DNA of 64,000 bases from Rhodospirillales bacterium (GCA_016710335.1 JADJXQ010000001.1:641000-704999); one strand, 5' to 3'; positions 9,018-21,468 are shown, counted from the first letter of the stretch. The notes: generated by a model not told the origin, from the letters alone. Made by a program: numbers and translations.

Positions 9018-9082
9018 ACCCGTTCCACGGGTGCACGCCAAGAGCGCGGCGCATCCCAAATGAAATCATTGCGGAGGCAGCC

Positions 9083-9325
9083 ATGTTGTCGCGACTGAGC
9101 TTTGTAATCGGCAGCGTCGGATTATTGGCCTTGTCGGCGTGTGGTGATACGGCGACGGAGCGCGGGCTTACCGGGGCTGGCATTGGCGCCGGAGCCGGCG
9201 CGGTTGGCGGTGCGTTGGTTGGCGCACCGGCGACGGGCGCTGTGCTTGGAGGCGTTGCCGGCGGCGCAACAGGTGCGATGACCGACAAGGACGATATCGA
9301 CATCGGCGATCCGATTTGGAAGTAG
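9083..9325 (+). CDS. Small glycine-zipper lipoprotein
   Basis: An 80-residue protein: signal peptide ending at lipobox LALSAC (Cys20), then a Gly/Ala-rich stretch with repeated GxxxG spacing (GAGIGAGAGAVGGALVG). This fits the glycine-zipper 2TM/OsmB-like group, which inserts in or lies under the outer membrane. OsmB-like proteins are stress-induced elsewhere, which agrees with the EcfG promoter. A strong ribosome site (GGAGGCAGCC) fixes the start. Confidence 0.8.
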   Translation: MLSRLSFVIGSVGLLALSACGDTATERGLTGAGIGAGAGAVGGALVGAPATGAVLGGVAGGATGAMTDKDDIDIGDPIWK

Positions 9326-9434
9326 CGCCCGCCGGGCAACCGTACGAACTCGCGTTAGCGGCGCGGGCGGTGGCTCAACCGCCGGCGCCGCGAAGCCAGC
9401 TGCAGTCCATATCCACTTTGAAGGGGAGTGCCGG

Positions 9435-9890
9435 ATGATAGAGCGGAAGGTTCTGACGGCCGCCGTCATGTTTGCCGTAGTAGGCATGGCGGCCGGATTC
9501 ACAACGGTCGCAAGCGCGGCGGGTGCCGCCGCAGGTGACGCAGTGTCGGGAGGCGCACCGACTAGTGTCGACGAGTATCTTGTGGCAGCCGACCAACGGG
9601 CCGGCGATGAGGCGGCCGCAGAGCGTGACAAATACGTCCAGGAGACCGGCCAAGAAGTCGAATCATGGGGACAAAAGGTCGAAGAGTACACGGCGACCGC
9701 CAAGGAGAAGGCATCCGCGGCCTCTGAGGACGCATCCGAGGCCCTCGGCGACGCTTGGCAGACGGTCGAAGAGAAGTGGCAGGATCTCCAGGATGCGTCC
9801 GCCGATGCCTGGGACGCCGCAAGAGAAAACTTCCAGGAAGCGTGGAGCGATTTCCAGCGTACCTGGGCCGAGGCCACCAAAGACTCATAG
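9435..9890 (+). CDS. Secreted Ala/Glu-rich helical protein
   Basis: A 151-residue protein with a cleavable signal peptide (VGMAAGFTTVASAAG), then a highly charged helical region rich in Ala, Glu, Lys and Trp (YTATAKEKASAASEDASEAL). Trp residues recur in the heptad-like C-terminus (WQTVEEKWQDLQ, WSDFQRTWAEA). I do not recognise a named family; it resembles other periplasmic stress-associated helical proteins. GGGGAG precedes the ATG. It may be read through from the lipoprotein gene 109 bases upstream. Confidence 0.7.
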   Translation: MIERKVLTAAVMFAVVGMAAGFTTVASAAGAAAGDAVSGGAPTSVDEYLVAADQRAGDEAAAERDKYVQETGQEVESWGQKVEEYTATAKEKASAASEDASEALGDAWQTVEEKWQDLQDASADAWDAARENFQEAWSDFQRTWAEATKDS

Positions 9891-10153
9891 CGCCATCCTG
9901 ACAACCCGTCTTACCTAAGATCGCTCCTGCGATTGAGCTTCAAGTTCGGCGCCCGCGCGGCCTCTGCCGAGCGGGCGTTCGCCGCGCCCCCTTGAACATC
10001 GTATCTGCCCAGTCGCGGCAACTCCCACCGGCTTCTCTTGATCTGGGCCACAACCTGTAGTAGGGCACGGCCCTAGCCATGTTCGAGCTTGCAGAGCAGG
10101 CCTCGCCGAAAACGGCGATGGCATGCCGGTCGCGCAAGAGAAGGGGAGCGCCG

Positions 10154-12478
10154 ATGCCAGCGCACAAAATCTTGAAGGGGATCCGCAGCGTCGCGGCGGC
10201 GGTCCTTGCCCTTCTTCTCTCGCTTGCCACCGCCACGCTGACGCAGGCACAGGCGCCGTCTGCGCCGACAACGCCATCCGCGGCGAACACAGGAGCTGCG
10301 GAAAAGTCACCTGCCGATCTGTCGCCGGAGTCGATCGACGCGCTGAAAGCGCTGGTGCAGGCGCTCGACGATCCGGCAACACGGGACGCGCTGGTCGCGC
10401 AGATTGAAGCGCTGGTCGCCTCCCGAGAGCCTGCGAAAACGTCCGCTGACCGCGCCGATGGTGTCGGTGCGGCCCTGATCGCCGCATTGGCGTCGTTCAA
10501 GGACGAAGCCGCGGCGTTCGTTGCAATGCTGGTGGCCATCGCGGCCGAAGTCCCTGACTGGGTCGAAGACACGGCGGAACAGCTTTCCGATCCGGCCGTC
10601 GACCTGCCGCCGTGGGCGGACTTGCTGACCGACGCGGCCATCGTGCTCCTGGCGGGGCTGGCCGCACAGTTCGTCGTGCGACTGACCGTCGCGGTTCCGC
10701 GCCGAAGGCTGGAACGCCGCGAGCGTCAAGCCTGGTCGAGCCGCCTTGCCGCATTGCTTGGGCGGACCCTGCTCGACCTGTTGCCGGTCGTTGCATTCGC
10801 TGCGGTTGCCTATGGAGTGCTGGCTTACATCCGGCCCGCGGCGTGGATCAGTACAGGGGTTCTCGCGTTCATCAACGCCTATTTGGCGTTTCGCGTCATC
10901 ACGTCGGTGTTCCGCGCCATGACATCGCCGGGGGCCGCGGCATTGCGCATTTTCCCCCTTTCCGATCGCGTGTCGGAACATCTGTTCGGATGGGCGCGGC
11001 GGTTCACGGCAATCCTCGTGTTTGGCTACTTCGCCATCGAGGCGGGGGCGCTCTTCGGCCTCGACGGCCAGAAGGTCGCAACGTTGCAAATCGTGCTCGG
11101 CTTCGTGCTGCTGGTCGCCAGTATCGTTTTTATCGTCGTAAGCCGACGGCCGGTCGCCCGGTGGATAGGCGCCGGTCCGGCGGGAGTGAGCAGGCCCGAC
11201 GGCTTCGGGGCGGAAGTGCTTCGCCATGTTGCCGCGACCTGGCATCTGTTCGCCATCGCGTACGCCGTCGCCGTGTTCGTTATCTGGGTGTCGGATCCGG
11301 AGACGGCTTTCATCTTCGTCGGACGCGCCACTGCCGTTTCCGCGGTCATCCTCTGCGGAATGTATGCCCTGCTGCAGATGGCCCGTCCCGCGCGTCTAGG
11401 ACGGCTGGCCCGTGTGAACGTACTGGACGCCGATGGCACCCTGGTGCGGAGGCGCATAGCGCACTGGCTGCCGGCGCTGTCCTGGGGGCTGCGGGGTGGG
11501 ATCGTCGTGCTTGGGGCGGTTCTGCTGCTGACCCTATGGAGCAGCGGCGCGTCCGCCTGGTGGTTCGGCCCTGATGGCCTCGCCATCTTGGGCGCGCTTC
11601 TCGACATCGCCATCGTTGCCGTGGCCGCCGTAGCGGTATGGGAGCTGGCGATGTTCGCGATCGACCGCTACCTCACTCCGCGCGACGCGGACGGACAGAC
11701 GATCGAGCGCAGCGCCCGCGTCCGCACGCTGGTGCCGCTTTTGCAGACGGCCATTCTCATCGGGCTCAGCTTCGTCGCGGGCCTGATGGTGCTCGCCGCG
11801 CTGGGCGTCAGCATTGCCCCGCTCCTGGCCAGCGCCGGCGTGGTGGGACTGGCGGTCGGATTCGGCGCCCAGAAACTGGTGCAGGACGTCATAACCGGCG
11901 CCTTCATCCTGTTCGAGGACGCGGTCGCCGTCGGCGACGTCGTCGACATCTCGGGCACGGGCGGAGCGGTCGAGAAAATTTCCATCCGCACCATCCAGCT
12001 TCGCGATCTCAGCGGCAACCTGCACACCATCCCGTTCAGCGCCGTCGAGACCATCACCAACATGACCAAGGATTTCTCGTACTACGTCCTCGACATTGGC
12101 GTGGCCTACCGCGAGGACACCGACCAGGTCATGGAAGTGATCAAGGCGATCCTGGAGGACATGCGGGAGGATGCGACATACGGGCCAAAGATCCTGGAAC
12201 CGCTGGACGTGCTCGGGGTCGACAAGCTCGCCGAATCGGCGGTCATCATCAAGGCGCGGATCAAGACCCGCCCGATCCAGCAGTGGAGCGTCGGGCGCGA
12301 ATTCAACCGCCGCATGAAACGGCGATTTGACGAACTCGGCATCGAAATCCCGTTCCCGCATCACACCGTCTACTTCGGCGTCGACAAGAACGGAGACGCC
12401 CCGCCGGCGCGCATCGAGCCGGTGGGCGCCGGCGCCTTGGGCCCGCTGCGCGGCGGCAGCAACGACGCGGCGGCCTGA
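10154..12478 (+). CDS. Large MscS-type mechanosensitive channel
   Basis: A 774-residue channel: signal peptide (VLALLLSLATATLTQA), a periplasmic helical domain to about residue 150, multiple membrane spans, then the conserved MscS pore and beta domain (GLAVGFGAQKLVQDVITGAF, FEDAVAVGDVVDI, TIPFSAVETITNMTKDFS). Such channels release solutes on hypo-osmotic shock. Size and layout are like the E. coli MscK/YbiO/YnaI class. The start at 10154 has AGGGGAG upstream and gives a clean signal peptide; a longer start at 10079 is less likely. It is convergent with opgH. Confidence 0.93.
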   Translation: MPAHKILKGIRSVAAAVLALLLSLATATLTQAQAPSAPTTPSAANTGAAEKSPADLSPESIDALKALVQALDDPATRDALVAQIEALVASREPAKTSADRADGVGAALIAALASFKDEAAAFVAMLVAIAAEVPDWVEDTAEQLSDPAVDLPPWADLLTDAAIVLLAGLAAQFVVRLTVAVPRRRLERRERQAWSSRLAALLGRTLLDLLPVVAFAAVAYGVLAYIRPAAWISTGVLAFINAYLAFRVITSVFRAMTSPGAAALRIFPLSDRVSEHLFGWARRFTAILVFGYFAIEAGALFGLDGQKVATLQIVLGFVLLVASIVFIVVSRRPVARWIGAGPAGVSRPDGFGAEVLRHVAATWHLFAIAYAVAVFVIWVSDPETAFIFVGRATAVSAVILCGMYALLQMARPARLGRLARVNVLDADGTLVRRRIAHWLPALSWGLRGGIVVLGAVLLLTLWSSGASAWWFGPDGLAILGALLDIAIVAVAAVAVWELAMFAIDRYLTPRDADGQTIERSARVRTLVPLLQTAILIGLSFVAGLMVLAALGVSIAPLLASAGVVGLAVGFGAQKLVQDVITGAFILFEDAVAVGDVVDISGTGGAVEKISIRTIQLRDLSGNLHTIPFSAVETITNMTKDFSYYVLDIGVAYREDTDQVMEVIKAILEDMREDATYGPKILEPLDVLGVDKLAESAVIIKARIKTRPIQQWSVGREFNRRMKRRFDELGIEIPFPHHTVYFGVDKNGDAPPARIEPVGAGALGPLRGGSNDAAA

Positions 12479-12489
12479 AGCGCCGCCGC
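12467..12489. terminator. Short GC hairpin between convergent genes
   Basis: GCGGCGG (12467-12473) pairs with CCGCCGC (12483-12489) around a 9-base loop. It spans the stop of the MscS gene and ends just before the opgH stop, so it could end transcription in both directions. No T-run follows, so support is structural only. Confidence 0.35.
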
Positions 12490-12490
12490 G

Positions 12491-14515
12491 CTACCGCCGG
12501 GTCTCGGCGCCCAGGGCCCCCGGTGCGCCAGCATCCGGGCGCAGCGCTTTCCCCATCTTCGGATCGGGTCGATCGAGAGGCTGCGGCTCCATCGGAACGA
12601 ACTGCGACGGAGGCACCTCAAGCCCATCGAGCGCGTCGCCGGGCTGCGTATCGCCAAGCGGTTCGCGATCCATTGCGGTTTGCAGGTCCAAGAGTTCGGG
12701 AGGCGGCGCGGTTTCCTCCGGGGTCAGCAGCAGGCCCTGTCGTCGGAGCCAGTTGCCCACATCGGGACGACTGGAGATCACCGCGACCGGGATGGAAAGG
12801 ATCAGGCCGGCCAGCACCGGCATCACCCACCACACGTAGCTCGGCGCATTCCACAACAGAACGGCCATCCATGCGATGCCGATGACGAACAGGATCCCGA
12901 CCGAGGACACCGCTTCTCCCACGCTCAGCCCGCGCTCCGACCGGTTCTGCGGGTTCCACGCGACGCCGCGCCCGACCAGCAGCGACGCGACGAAATAGCT
13001 GTGCAGACCGCCCAGAACAGGCGCGATCAGCATGGAGAACACCGTCTCCACGGCGAGGCTGACGCTAGCGGAAAGCCCGCCGCCGTACATCGCCCGCGCC
13101 GCTTGGTCTCGGAGCACGAGCACCAACCCCATCACCTTCGGCAGGAACAGGAGAGCCATGGTCACCGCGAACAGCGACACCGTTTCGGTGAGCATGGAGA
13201 TCGGCCAGTTCGGATAGAGCTGATGCGTTCCGGTGAAGTAGCGGTGACCGGTAATCGCCTCCTCGACGACGTCCGCGGTGCTGAGCATCAGGAACCCGAC
13301 CCACAGCGGAGACGACAGATAGGAGAAGGCGCCCTGCAGCAGATGCAGGCGGTTTAAAGGATGCAGGCGGTGCGCCCCGAGCAGCTTGAGGTGCTGGAGG
13401 TTGCCCTGGCACCAGCGCCGGTCGCGGGTGGCATAGTCGGTAATGTTCCCCGGCAATTCCTCGAAGCTGCGCTCGAGATCGGGAAGCAGATAGACGCGCC
13501 AGCCCGCGCGCCGCAGCAGCGCCGCCTCAACGTAATCGTGACTGTGAATCTCGCCGCCGAGGGGCGCCTTGCCCGGCAAGGTCGGCAGCCCGCAATGGTC
13601 GATGAACGCCCGGGTGCGAATGATCGCGTTGTGGCCGTAATAGTTGCTCTCGCCCAGGTGCCAGAAGCTCATGCCGCTCGCCAGCATGGGCCCGACCAGG
13701 CGCGATGAAAACTGGAGGGCGCGGCCGAACAAGGTGACTTGGCGGACCGGCAGCGGCACCGTCTGGATCAGCCCCGCCTGAGGGTTGGCTTCCATCAGGC
13801 GAATCATCGCGACGATCGTTTCGCCCGCCATGATGCTGTCTGCGTCGAAGACGATCATGTGGTCGTAGCGCAAACCCCACTGCCGGCAGAAGTCGGCGAT
13901 GTTGCCGGCCTTGCGGTAGGTGTTCTGTTCCCGCCGGCGATAGTAGACACGGTTGGCAGCGTTCTGGGTCGCGCAGAACGCCCGCCAGTAGCGTCGCTCC
14001 TCTGCCGCGACATCGTCCTTCGTGGTGTCGCTGAGGATGAAAAAGTCGCACGCGTCCAGCCCGCCCGCGGCCCGCAGGGAGTCATACGTCGCCTCGATCC
14101 CGGCGAACACGCGGTGCGGATCCTCGTTGTAGACCGGAATGACGATGGCCGTCCGGCTCGAGATCGGACCCTCGCTTGCCGACGCAAGGGCTTCGATCGG
14201 GCGGAGATTGACGGGGTCCAGCCGGGCGGCACGAATAATGAATCCGGCGACCGCCGCCCAGAAAGAAAATGCGATCCAGACGAAGTTCAGCACGAACAGG
14301 GCAAGGATCGCGAACTCGATGATCTCAAATCCGTTCGCGGACAGGATCTGCGCCAGCATCATCGCGGCGAGCACGATCGTGGCCAGAACCACGGAGAAGT
14401 ACGCGATCCGGCGGAGCAGGGCGGATCTGGGGCGCAGCGCCAGCGGCGCCTCTTCCAATGGAGGTTCGCCGGGAGCTATCCCCCCGCCCGTGTCTCTCCC
14501 GACCACCAATGACAT
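12491..14515 (-). CDS. opgH: Glucans biosynthesis glucosyltransferase H
   Basis: An inner-membrane glucosyltransferase that makes the beta-1,2 backbone of osmoregulated periplasmic glucans from UDP-glucose. Paired N-terminal spans precede a GT2 domain with DADSIM (the DxD-type site) and a YRRREQNTYRKAGNI loop. The processive-transferase motif appears as RRWCQGN (DRRWCQGNLQHLKLL). C-terminal membrane spans follow. The length (674 from this ATG) is shorter than E. coli OpgH because the N-terminal region is short. A TTG at 14545 would add ten residues. It lies downstream of opgG on the same strand. Confidence 0.93.
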   Translation of the reverse strand: MSLVVGRDTGGGIAPGEPPLEEAPLALRPRSALLRRIAYFSVVLATIVLAAMMLAQILSANGFEIIEFAILALFVLNFVWIAFSFWAAVAGFIIRAARLDPVNLRPIEALASASEGPISSRTAIVIPVYNEDPHRVFAGIEATYDSLRAAGGLDACDFFILSDTTKDDVAAEERRYWRAFCATQNAANRVYYRRREQNTYRKAGNIADFCRQWGLRYDHMIVFDADSIMAGETIVAMIRLMEANPQAGLIQTVPLPVRQVTLFGRALQFSSRLVGPMLASGMSFWHLGESNYYGHNAIIRTRAFIDHCGLPTLPGKAPLGGEIHSHDYVEAALLRRAGWRVYLLPDLERSFEELPGNITDYATRDRRWCQGNLQHLKLLGAHRLHPLNRLHLLQGAFSYLSSPLWVGFLMLSTADVVEEAITGHRYFTGTHQLYPNWPISMLTETVSLFAVTMALLFLPKVMGLVLVLRDQAARAMYGGGLSASVSLAVETVFSMLIAPVLGGLHSYFVASLLVGRGVAWNPQNRSERGLSVGEAVSSVGILFVIGIAWMAVLLWNAPSYVWWVMPVLAGLILSIPVAVISSRPDVGNWLRRQGLLLTPEETAPPPELLDLQTAMDREPLGDTQPGDALDGLEVPPSQFVPMEPQPLDRPDPKMGKALRPDAGAPGALGAETRR

Positions 14516-14616
14516 CCTCTTCCCACGCCCGCCGAACTGCCGCAATTAACCAGCGATCCGTGCAAAAGTTCCGGCACCTCCAGCACAGCTGATCGCAATC
14601 GGCCGACAGCTTTACG

Positions 14617-16188
14617 TTAGCGGCCGACGAGCGACGGCGTCCACAGATAGGTCCAGCTTTCCGAGATCGGCCTTCCGCGCAGCTTCAACTGCAGTTTAAG
14701 ATCAACGGCTTCCTCACCGTCCGGGTCCAGCCGGAAGGCGACGCGCCAGCCGTTCGTCTGCTTGTTCTGCAGCAAGATGCCATCGAACACGCGTCCGACG
14801 TTATTGGTGATCTCCGCCTCGACCGGATGCTCCGAAGACAGTCGGTTGAGGCCGCCCCCCTCGAAATCGACCACGAACAGCCGGGTGTCCTTCGGAAAGG
14901 CCTCTTTGCTGCCGGCAACCGCAGGTGAGCCGATGCGGGTCCGAACGGTACGTGCTAATGGCGGACGGTACGGATTCTGGAGTTGCGCGAACAAGCGGTA
15001 GCGGTGCTCGAAAATATCGCCTTTCTGGGCCGGCCGCTTCGGAACCCAAAACACGACGATGTTGTCGTTGGTCTCGTCTTCGGTCGGAATTTCGATCAGC
15101 TCAACTGCCCCCTGCCCCCAGTCGCCGATCGGCTCGATCCACATGCTTGGCCTCTGGTGATACTCTGCCTCCAGATCGAGGTAGTCGCTGAAATCCCGAT
15201 CGCGCTGCATCAGCCCGAACCCCTTCGGGGCTTGATCCTGGAAAGACGACACGCGGAGTTCGCGCGGATTTGTCAGCGGACGCCAGATCCATTCACGGTT
15301 GCCGGTGAGCGTGAGCAGGCCATCGGCGTCATGAACCTCCGGACGATAGTCGTCGAACCAGCGCAGCACGTTCTCGCCAAAGAAGAACATGCTGGTCAGC
15401 GGCGCCACGCCGAGCTTGTCGACCGCCTCGCGAATATGAACTTGCGATCTGACCTCGACCACCGTCTCGTTTCCCGGCTGGATCCGAAATTCGTAGGCGC
15501 CGGTGACGCTCGGGCTGTCGAGCAACGCATAGATTGTCAGTTCCGTCGACTGCGGCTCCGGCTCGACCAGCCAGAACTCGCGGAAGTCTGGAAACTCCTC
15601 CCCGCTCGGCATGGCCGTATCCACCGCGAGACCGCGGGCCGAGGTGCCGAAGCGCTGCTCACGCCCCAGCACGCGAAAATATGACGCGCCGAGAAAAACC
15701 GCGATTTCGTCCTTGTAGTCTGGCGTATGGAGCGGGTAGTGGACGCGGAAGCCCGCGAAACCGATGTCCTCCGACAGGTTCTCAGGCACCTCCACGTTCT
15801 CGTAGACGAACATCTCCTTGCGGAACGGCACCCGAACCACGCCATCCGGGCTGACGATGTTGATCCGCACCGGCACCTGGTAAAGAAAACCGAGATGAAA
15901 AAACTGCACCTCGAACAGACGCTGGTCGCGCCACAGGGCTTGCTCTTTGCGGAACCGGATGTTGCGAAAATCGTCGTAGTTGAGCTGCTTCAAGGCGTTG
16001 GGAATTTCGCCGGCGTGCGGCACGTATGCTTCAGCTGCGAGGGCCTGCGCCCGCTGTGCCACGTCCGCGAATCCAAAGGATTGAGCCGCGGCTCGCGCCG
16101 GCAGCGCTGCACTGGCGAAGGCTGCCATGACCGCAACCAGCCAGAATCGAGCCACGCCGCCCTTCATCTTGAAACCTGCGACCGTCAT
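14617..16188 (-). CDS. opgG: Glucan biosynthesis protein G
   Basis: A 523-residue periplasmic protein needed for branching or release of osmoregulated glucans. It has a signal peptide (WLVAVMAAFASAALPARAAA) and the OpgG/MdoG signatures NYDDFRNIRFRKEQALW, VQFFHLGFLYQVPV and FFGENVLRWFDDYRPEVHD. Length matches the family. OpgG and OpgD are paralogues; the absence of an obvious twin-arginine signal favours G over D. It is the upstream gene of opgGH, with about 100 bases between them. Confidence 0.92.
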   Translation of the reverse strand: MTVAGFKMKGGVARFWLVAVMAAFASAALPARAAAQSFGFADVAQRAQALAAEAYVPHAGEIPNALKQLNYDDFRNIRFRKEQALWRDQRLFEVQFFHLGFLYQVPVRINIVSPDGVVRVPFRKEMFVYENVEVPENLSEDIGFAGFRVHYPLHTPDYKDEIAVFLGASYFRVLGREQRFGTSARGLAVDTAMPSGEEFPDFREFWLVEPEPQSTELTIYALLDSPSVTGAYEFRIQPGNETVVEVRSQVHIREAVDKLGVAPLTSMFFFGENVLRWFDDYRPEVHDADGLLTLTGNREWIWRPLTNPRELRVSSFQDQAPKGFGLMQRDRDFSDYLDLEAEYHQRPSMWIEPIGDWGQGAVELIEIPTEDETNDNIVVFWVPKRPAQKGDIFEHRYRLFAQLQNPYRPPLARTVRTRIGSPAVAGSKEAFPKDTRLFVVDFEGGGLNRLSSEHPVEAEITNNVGRVFDGILLQNKQTNGWRVAFRLDPDGEEAVDLKLQLKLRGRPISESWTYLWTPSLVGR

Positions 16189-16360
16189 CGTTCGAAGCCC
16201 TGTTCCCTTCAGCGTTCAGCGTGTCATCGTGCCCGCGGCGGCGGTCGAGAACCACGCGATCCACCTGCGCGCCGCAGCTTGACGGCGTCGTCTGCCTCAT
16301 ACACGCCCTGCCGGGAATTGCAAGCACGTCCCGCCGCTCCGCGCTGATACACGCTGTTGT

Positions 16361-16386
16361 GGAACATTTCGGTCGGGTCGTGCGTT
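16361..16386 (+). promoter_or_regulatory. EcfG-type general stress promoter upstream of the RlpA-like gene
   Basis: GGAAC (16361-16365), 17 bases, CGTT (16383-16386). The ATG of the RlpA-like gene at 16475 is about 90 bases further on. Confidence 0.65.
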
Positions 16387-16474
16387 CGTGTCGCAAAAGC
16401 GGCACACAGAAGTGGTCGGGAACTGGGTTTCGACGGCGTTCAGTTCAGCCGCAAGGGCATGCGAGGAGTATGAG

Positions 16475-16944
16475 ATGGAACGGACAGCCGAAAGGGCTCG
16501 CAACATGATCATCGGCAGGACCCGCGGCGCGCTTCTCGGTCGGCTCGCCGTTGCAGTGTGTGTGCAATCGTGTTCGGTGTGTTGGCGTACGAAGAACCAA
16601 AGGCCAAACCGGAAGCAGACACCCAGCGCGGTTCGGCATCCTGGTACGGTGCGGAGTTCGAGGGCAAGAAGACGGCGAGCGGCGAACGCTTCGATGCGGA
16701 TGACATGACCGCGGCGCATCGCAAGTTGCCGCTCGGCACCAAGGTCGAGGTCACGAACCTCGACAACGGCAAGACGGTGGAGGTCGAAATCAACGACCGG
16801 GGACCGTATGCCAAGGGACGGATCATCGATCTGTCGAAGGCCGCGGCAAACAAGCTGGGCATGACCCAGGACGGCACGGCGCCGGTCGAAATCGAAGTGA
16901 CGGAACCGGTTACGGAGCAGGACAGCAAGAATACTGCGAAGTAG
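16475..16944 (+). CDS. RlpA-like double-psi beta-barrel protein, frameshifted in its signal peptide
   Basis: The mature part is a clear RlpA/septal-ring-type domain: GSASWYGAEFEGKKTASGE, AAHRKLPLGTKVEVTNL, INDRGPYAKGRIIDLSKAAA. The start at 16475 has GAGGAG upstream and begins a signal peptide (RTRGALLGRLAVAVC), but the frame changes inside a GTGTGTGTG run at 16556-16564. Removing one GT joins LAVAVC directly to AIVFGVLAYEEPK, a perfect hydrophobic core. As sequenced, only a shortened product from the GTG at 16558 could be made. This may be a true lesion, slippage variation or a sequencing error. RlpA-like proteins bind or cleave denuded peptidoglycan. Confidence 0.8.
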
Positions 16945-17054
16945 ACACGGTCGTTCGCGCTGATACCGACCTGCTCTTCACTCTCGCGCTTGCCGCGCGG
17001 CTCGGCGTCGGGTAAGGGGCCGGGGACCTTGCACAACCACCACCGGATCCGCGC

Positions 17055-19757
<2,703 letters not shown>

Positions 19758-19889
19758 ACAGCCACGAAGCCGTGGCCAAACGTATGTGGCGTGGTACTGT
19801 GGATGGCTGCGCACGGCCCACGGCCACGGTCACGCGCCGAACCGCGCCTGTTCCATGACGATCCAGGTTTGTCGAGAGGTAACGCACCC

Positions 19890-21059
19890 GTGACATTGAC
19901 CGGCCCGTCGACGGGCGAGAAGGTCTCGCTCAACCGGGCGTTGGAGATCACCATCCGCATCGGACTGGTGCTGCTGCTTATCGCCTGGTGCTTCCAGATC
20001 GTCCGCCCGTTCATCATCCCGGTGGTGTGGGGGCTCATCATCGCCATTGCGTCGTTCCCCGGCTACGAGCGGCTGCGGGCGGCGTGGTCCGGGCGTTCCG
20101 GCCTCGCGGCGACTGCGTTGACCGTATTAGGGCTGGTTCTGTTGATCGGGCCGACGGTGCTTCTGGCCGGCACTCTCGTCGACGGCGCACAGGAACTGGC
20201 GACGTACCTGGCGGACGGCAGGCTGCCGATCCCGCCACCGCCGGAGAGCGTCGGCCGGTGGCCGGTGATCGGCGCCCCGATCGCCGCCTTCTGGACGCTC
20301 GCATCGGTCAATCTGGAAGCGGCGCTGGCGCAGATCGGCCCTCAGCTCAAGGACGTCGGATCGTGGCTTCTGGCCGCGGCGGCGGGGGTCGGGTTCGCGA
20401 TCCTGCAGTTCGTGTTCGCGATCATCCTCGCCGGCGTCATGCTGGCCCATGCCGACGGCGGCCAGCGCTCGGCGCATGCCGTTGCCACTCGCCTGATCGG
20501 CGAGCGCGGACCCGAGTACGCGGCGCTTGCCCAGTCGACGATCCGCAGTGTCGCCCGCGGCATTCTCGGCGTGGCACTCATCCAATCGCTGTTGGCGGGG
20601 CTCGGTTTCTTGGCGGTAGGACTACCGGCCGCCGGGCTGTTGGCACTGATCTGCCTCCTGCTATCGGTCATCCAGGTGGGCGTCGCGCCCGTCATCGTCC
20701 CGGCCGTCATCTATGTGTTTTCCGCGGCGGACACGGTGACCGCAGTCGTCTTCCTGGTATGGTGCGTCTTCGTGACGGCCACCGACAACCTCCTCAAGCC
20801 GGTCCTTCTGGGGCGCGGGCTGAACGTGCCGATGGTGGTGATCTTCGTCGGGGCCATTGGCGGCTTCCTCGCGTCGGGGATCATCGGCCTGTTCGTCGGC
20901 TCGGTCGTGCTGGCGCTCGGCTACACCCTTTTCCTCGCGTGGCTCCACCAAGCCCCCATACTCGACGCAGTTGACGATGTCGAAGCCGAGCCGGGCTTGG
21001 ACGAAGTTCCAGCACAGGAGGCGTTCGATGACGCGCGACGTGCCCCAAGCATCCGATGA
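19890..21059 (+). CDS. AI-2E family transporter, second copy
   Basis: A 389-residue membrane protein of PF01594. It has an early hydrophobic hairpin (IRIGLVLLLIAWCFQIVRPF), a central amphipathic stretch, and the conserved end block TDNLLKPVLLGRGLNVPMVV with a GAIGGFLASGIIGLFVG repeat. It diverges clearly from the copy at 1239. A GTG at 19890 is chosen because GAGAGG lies 9 bases upstream; the frame is open to 19791 but the extra residues are low in family similarity. Its end overlaps the next gene by 32 bases. Confidence 0.85.
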   Translation: MTLTGPSTGEKVSLNRALEITIRIGLVLLLIAWCFQIVRPFIIPVVWGLIIAIASFPGYERLRAAWSGRSGLAATALTVLGLVLLIGPTVLLAGTLVDGAQELATYLADGRLPIPPPPESVGRWPVIGAPIAAFWTLASVNLEAALAQIGPQLKDVGSWLLAAAAGVGFAILQFVFAIILAGVMLAHADGGQRSAHAVATRLIGERGPEYAALAQSTIRSVARGILGVALIQSLLAGLGFLAVGLPAAGLLALICLLLSVIQVGVAPVIVPAVIYVFSAADTVTAVVFLVWCVFVTATDNLLKPVLLGRGLNVPMVVIFVGAIGGFLASGIIGLFVGSVVLALGYTLFLAWLHQAPILDAVDDVEAEPGLDEVPAQEAFDDARRAPSIR

Positions 21060-21468
21060 TGTGGCCGCCATCATCGGGCGCTACCGCAGCACGCTCGAAG
21101 CGCTGCAACTCGGCCCGCAGGAGGTCTGCGACGAGAGCGAGCTTCCGGATCCGAAGCCGGCGATCGTCGCCGCCTTGTTGACGGCGGCGGATCCCGCCAG
21201 CGACATCGACCTGTCGCCGCGCCAGGTTCAGGGCTGGCTCGCCGCGCTGGCGCAGTTCCAGTCCGGTGTCGGGGCGCCGATCCGCGACACCAACGCCGAG
21301 ACGGCGCGCCGCATGGCCGAGGCCCGTCGACGCGGCGAAGCATGCGACGTGGCGGCGCTGGCGCGCACAATCGAAGACCAGGCCAAGACGGAATCCTGGT
21401 CAACCCGCCGCCGCCGCTTCGCCCCGCTGGTCGCCCAGGACCGCAACCGCCTGCTCGGCCTGTTGTGA
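21028..21468 (+). CDS. Uncharacterised 146-residue cytoplasmic protein
   Basis: It begins inside the end of the AI-2E gene with its own strong ribosome site (AGGAGGCGTTCG) and an ATG. The product is helical and charged (AETARRMAEARRRGEACDVAA), has no signal or membrane span, and ends in an Arg-rich tail. I do not recognise a family. The overlap suggests co-transcription with the transporter. Confidence 0.6.
   Translation: MTRDVPQASDDVAAIIGRYRSTLEALQLGPQEVCDESELPDPKPAIVAALLTAADPASDIDLSPRQVQGWLAALAQFQSGVGAPIRDTNAETARRMAEARRRGEACDVAALARTIEDQAKTESWSTRRRRFAPLVAQDRNRLLGLL

Noticed and set aside
14548..14572. GGAAC-N16-GGTT on the minus strand upstream of opgH
   Set aside because: The -10 element deviates from CGTT; too weak to call as an EcfG promoter.
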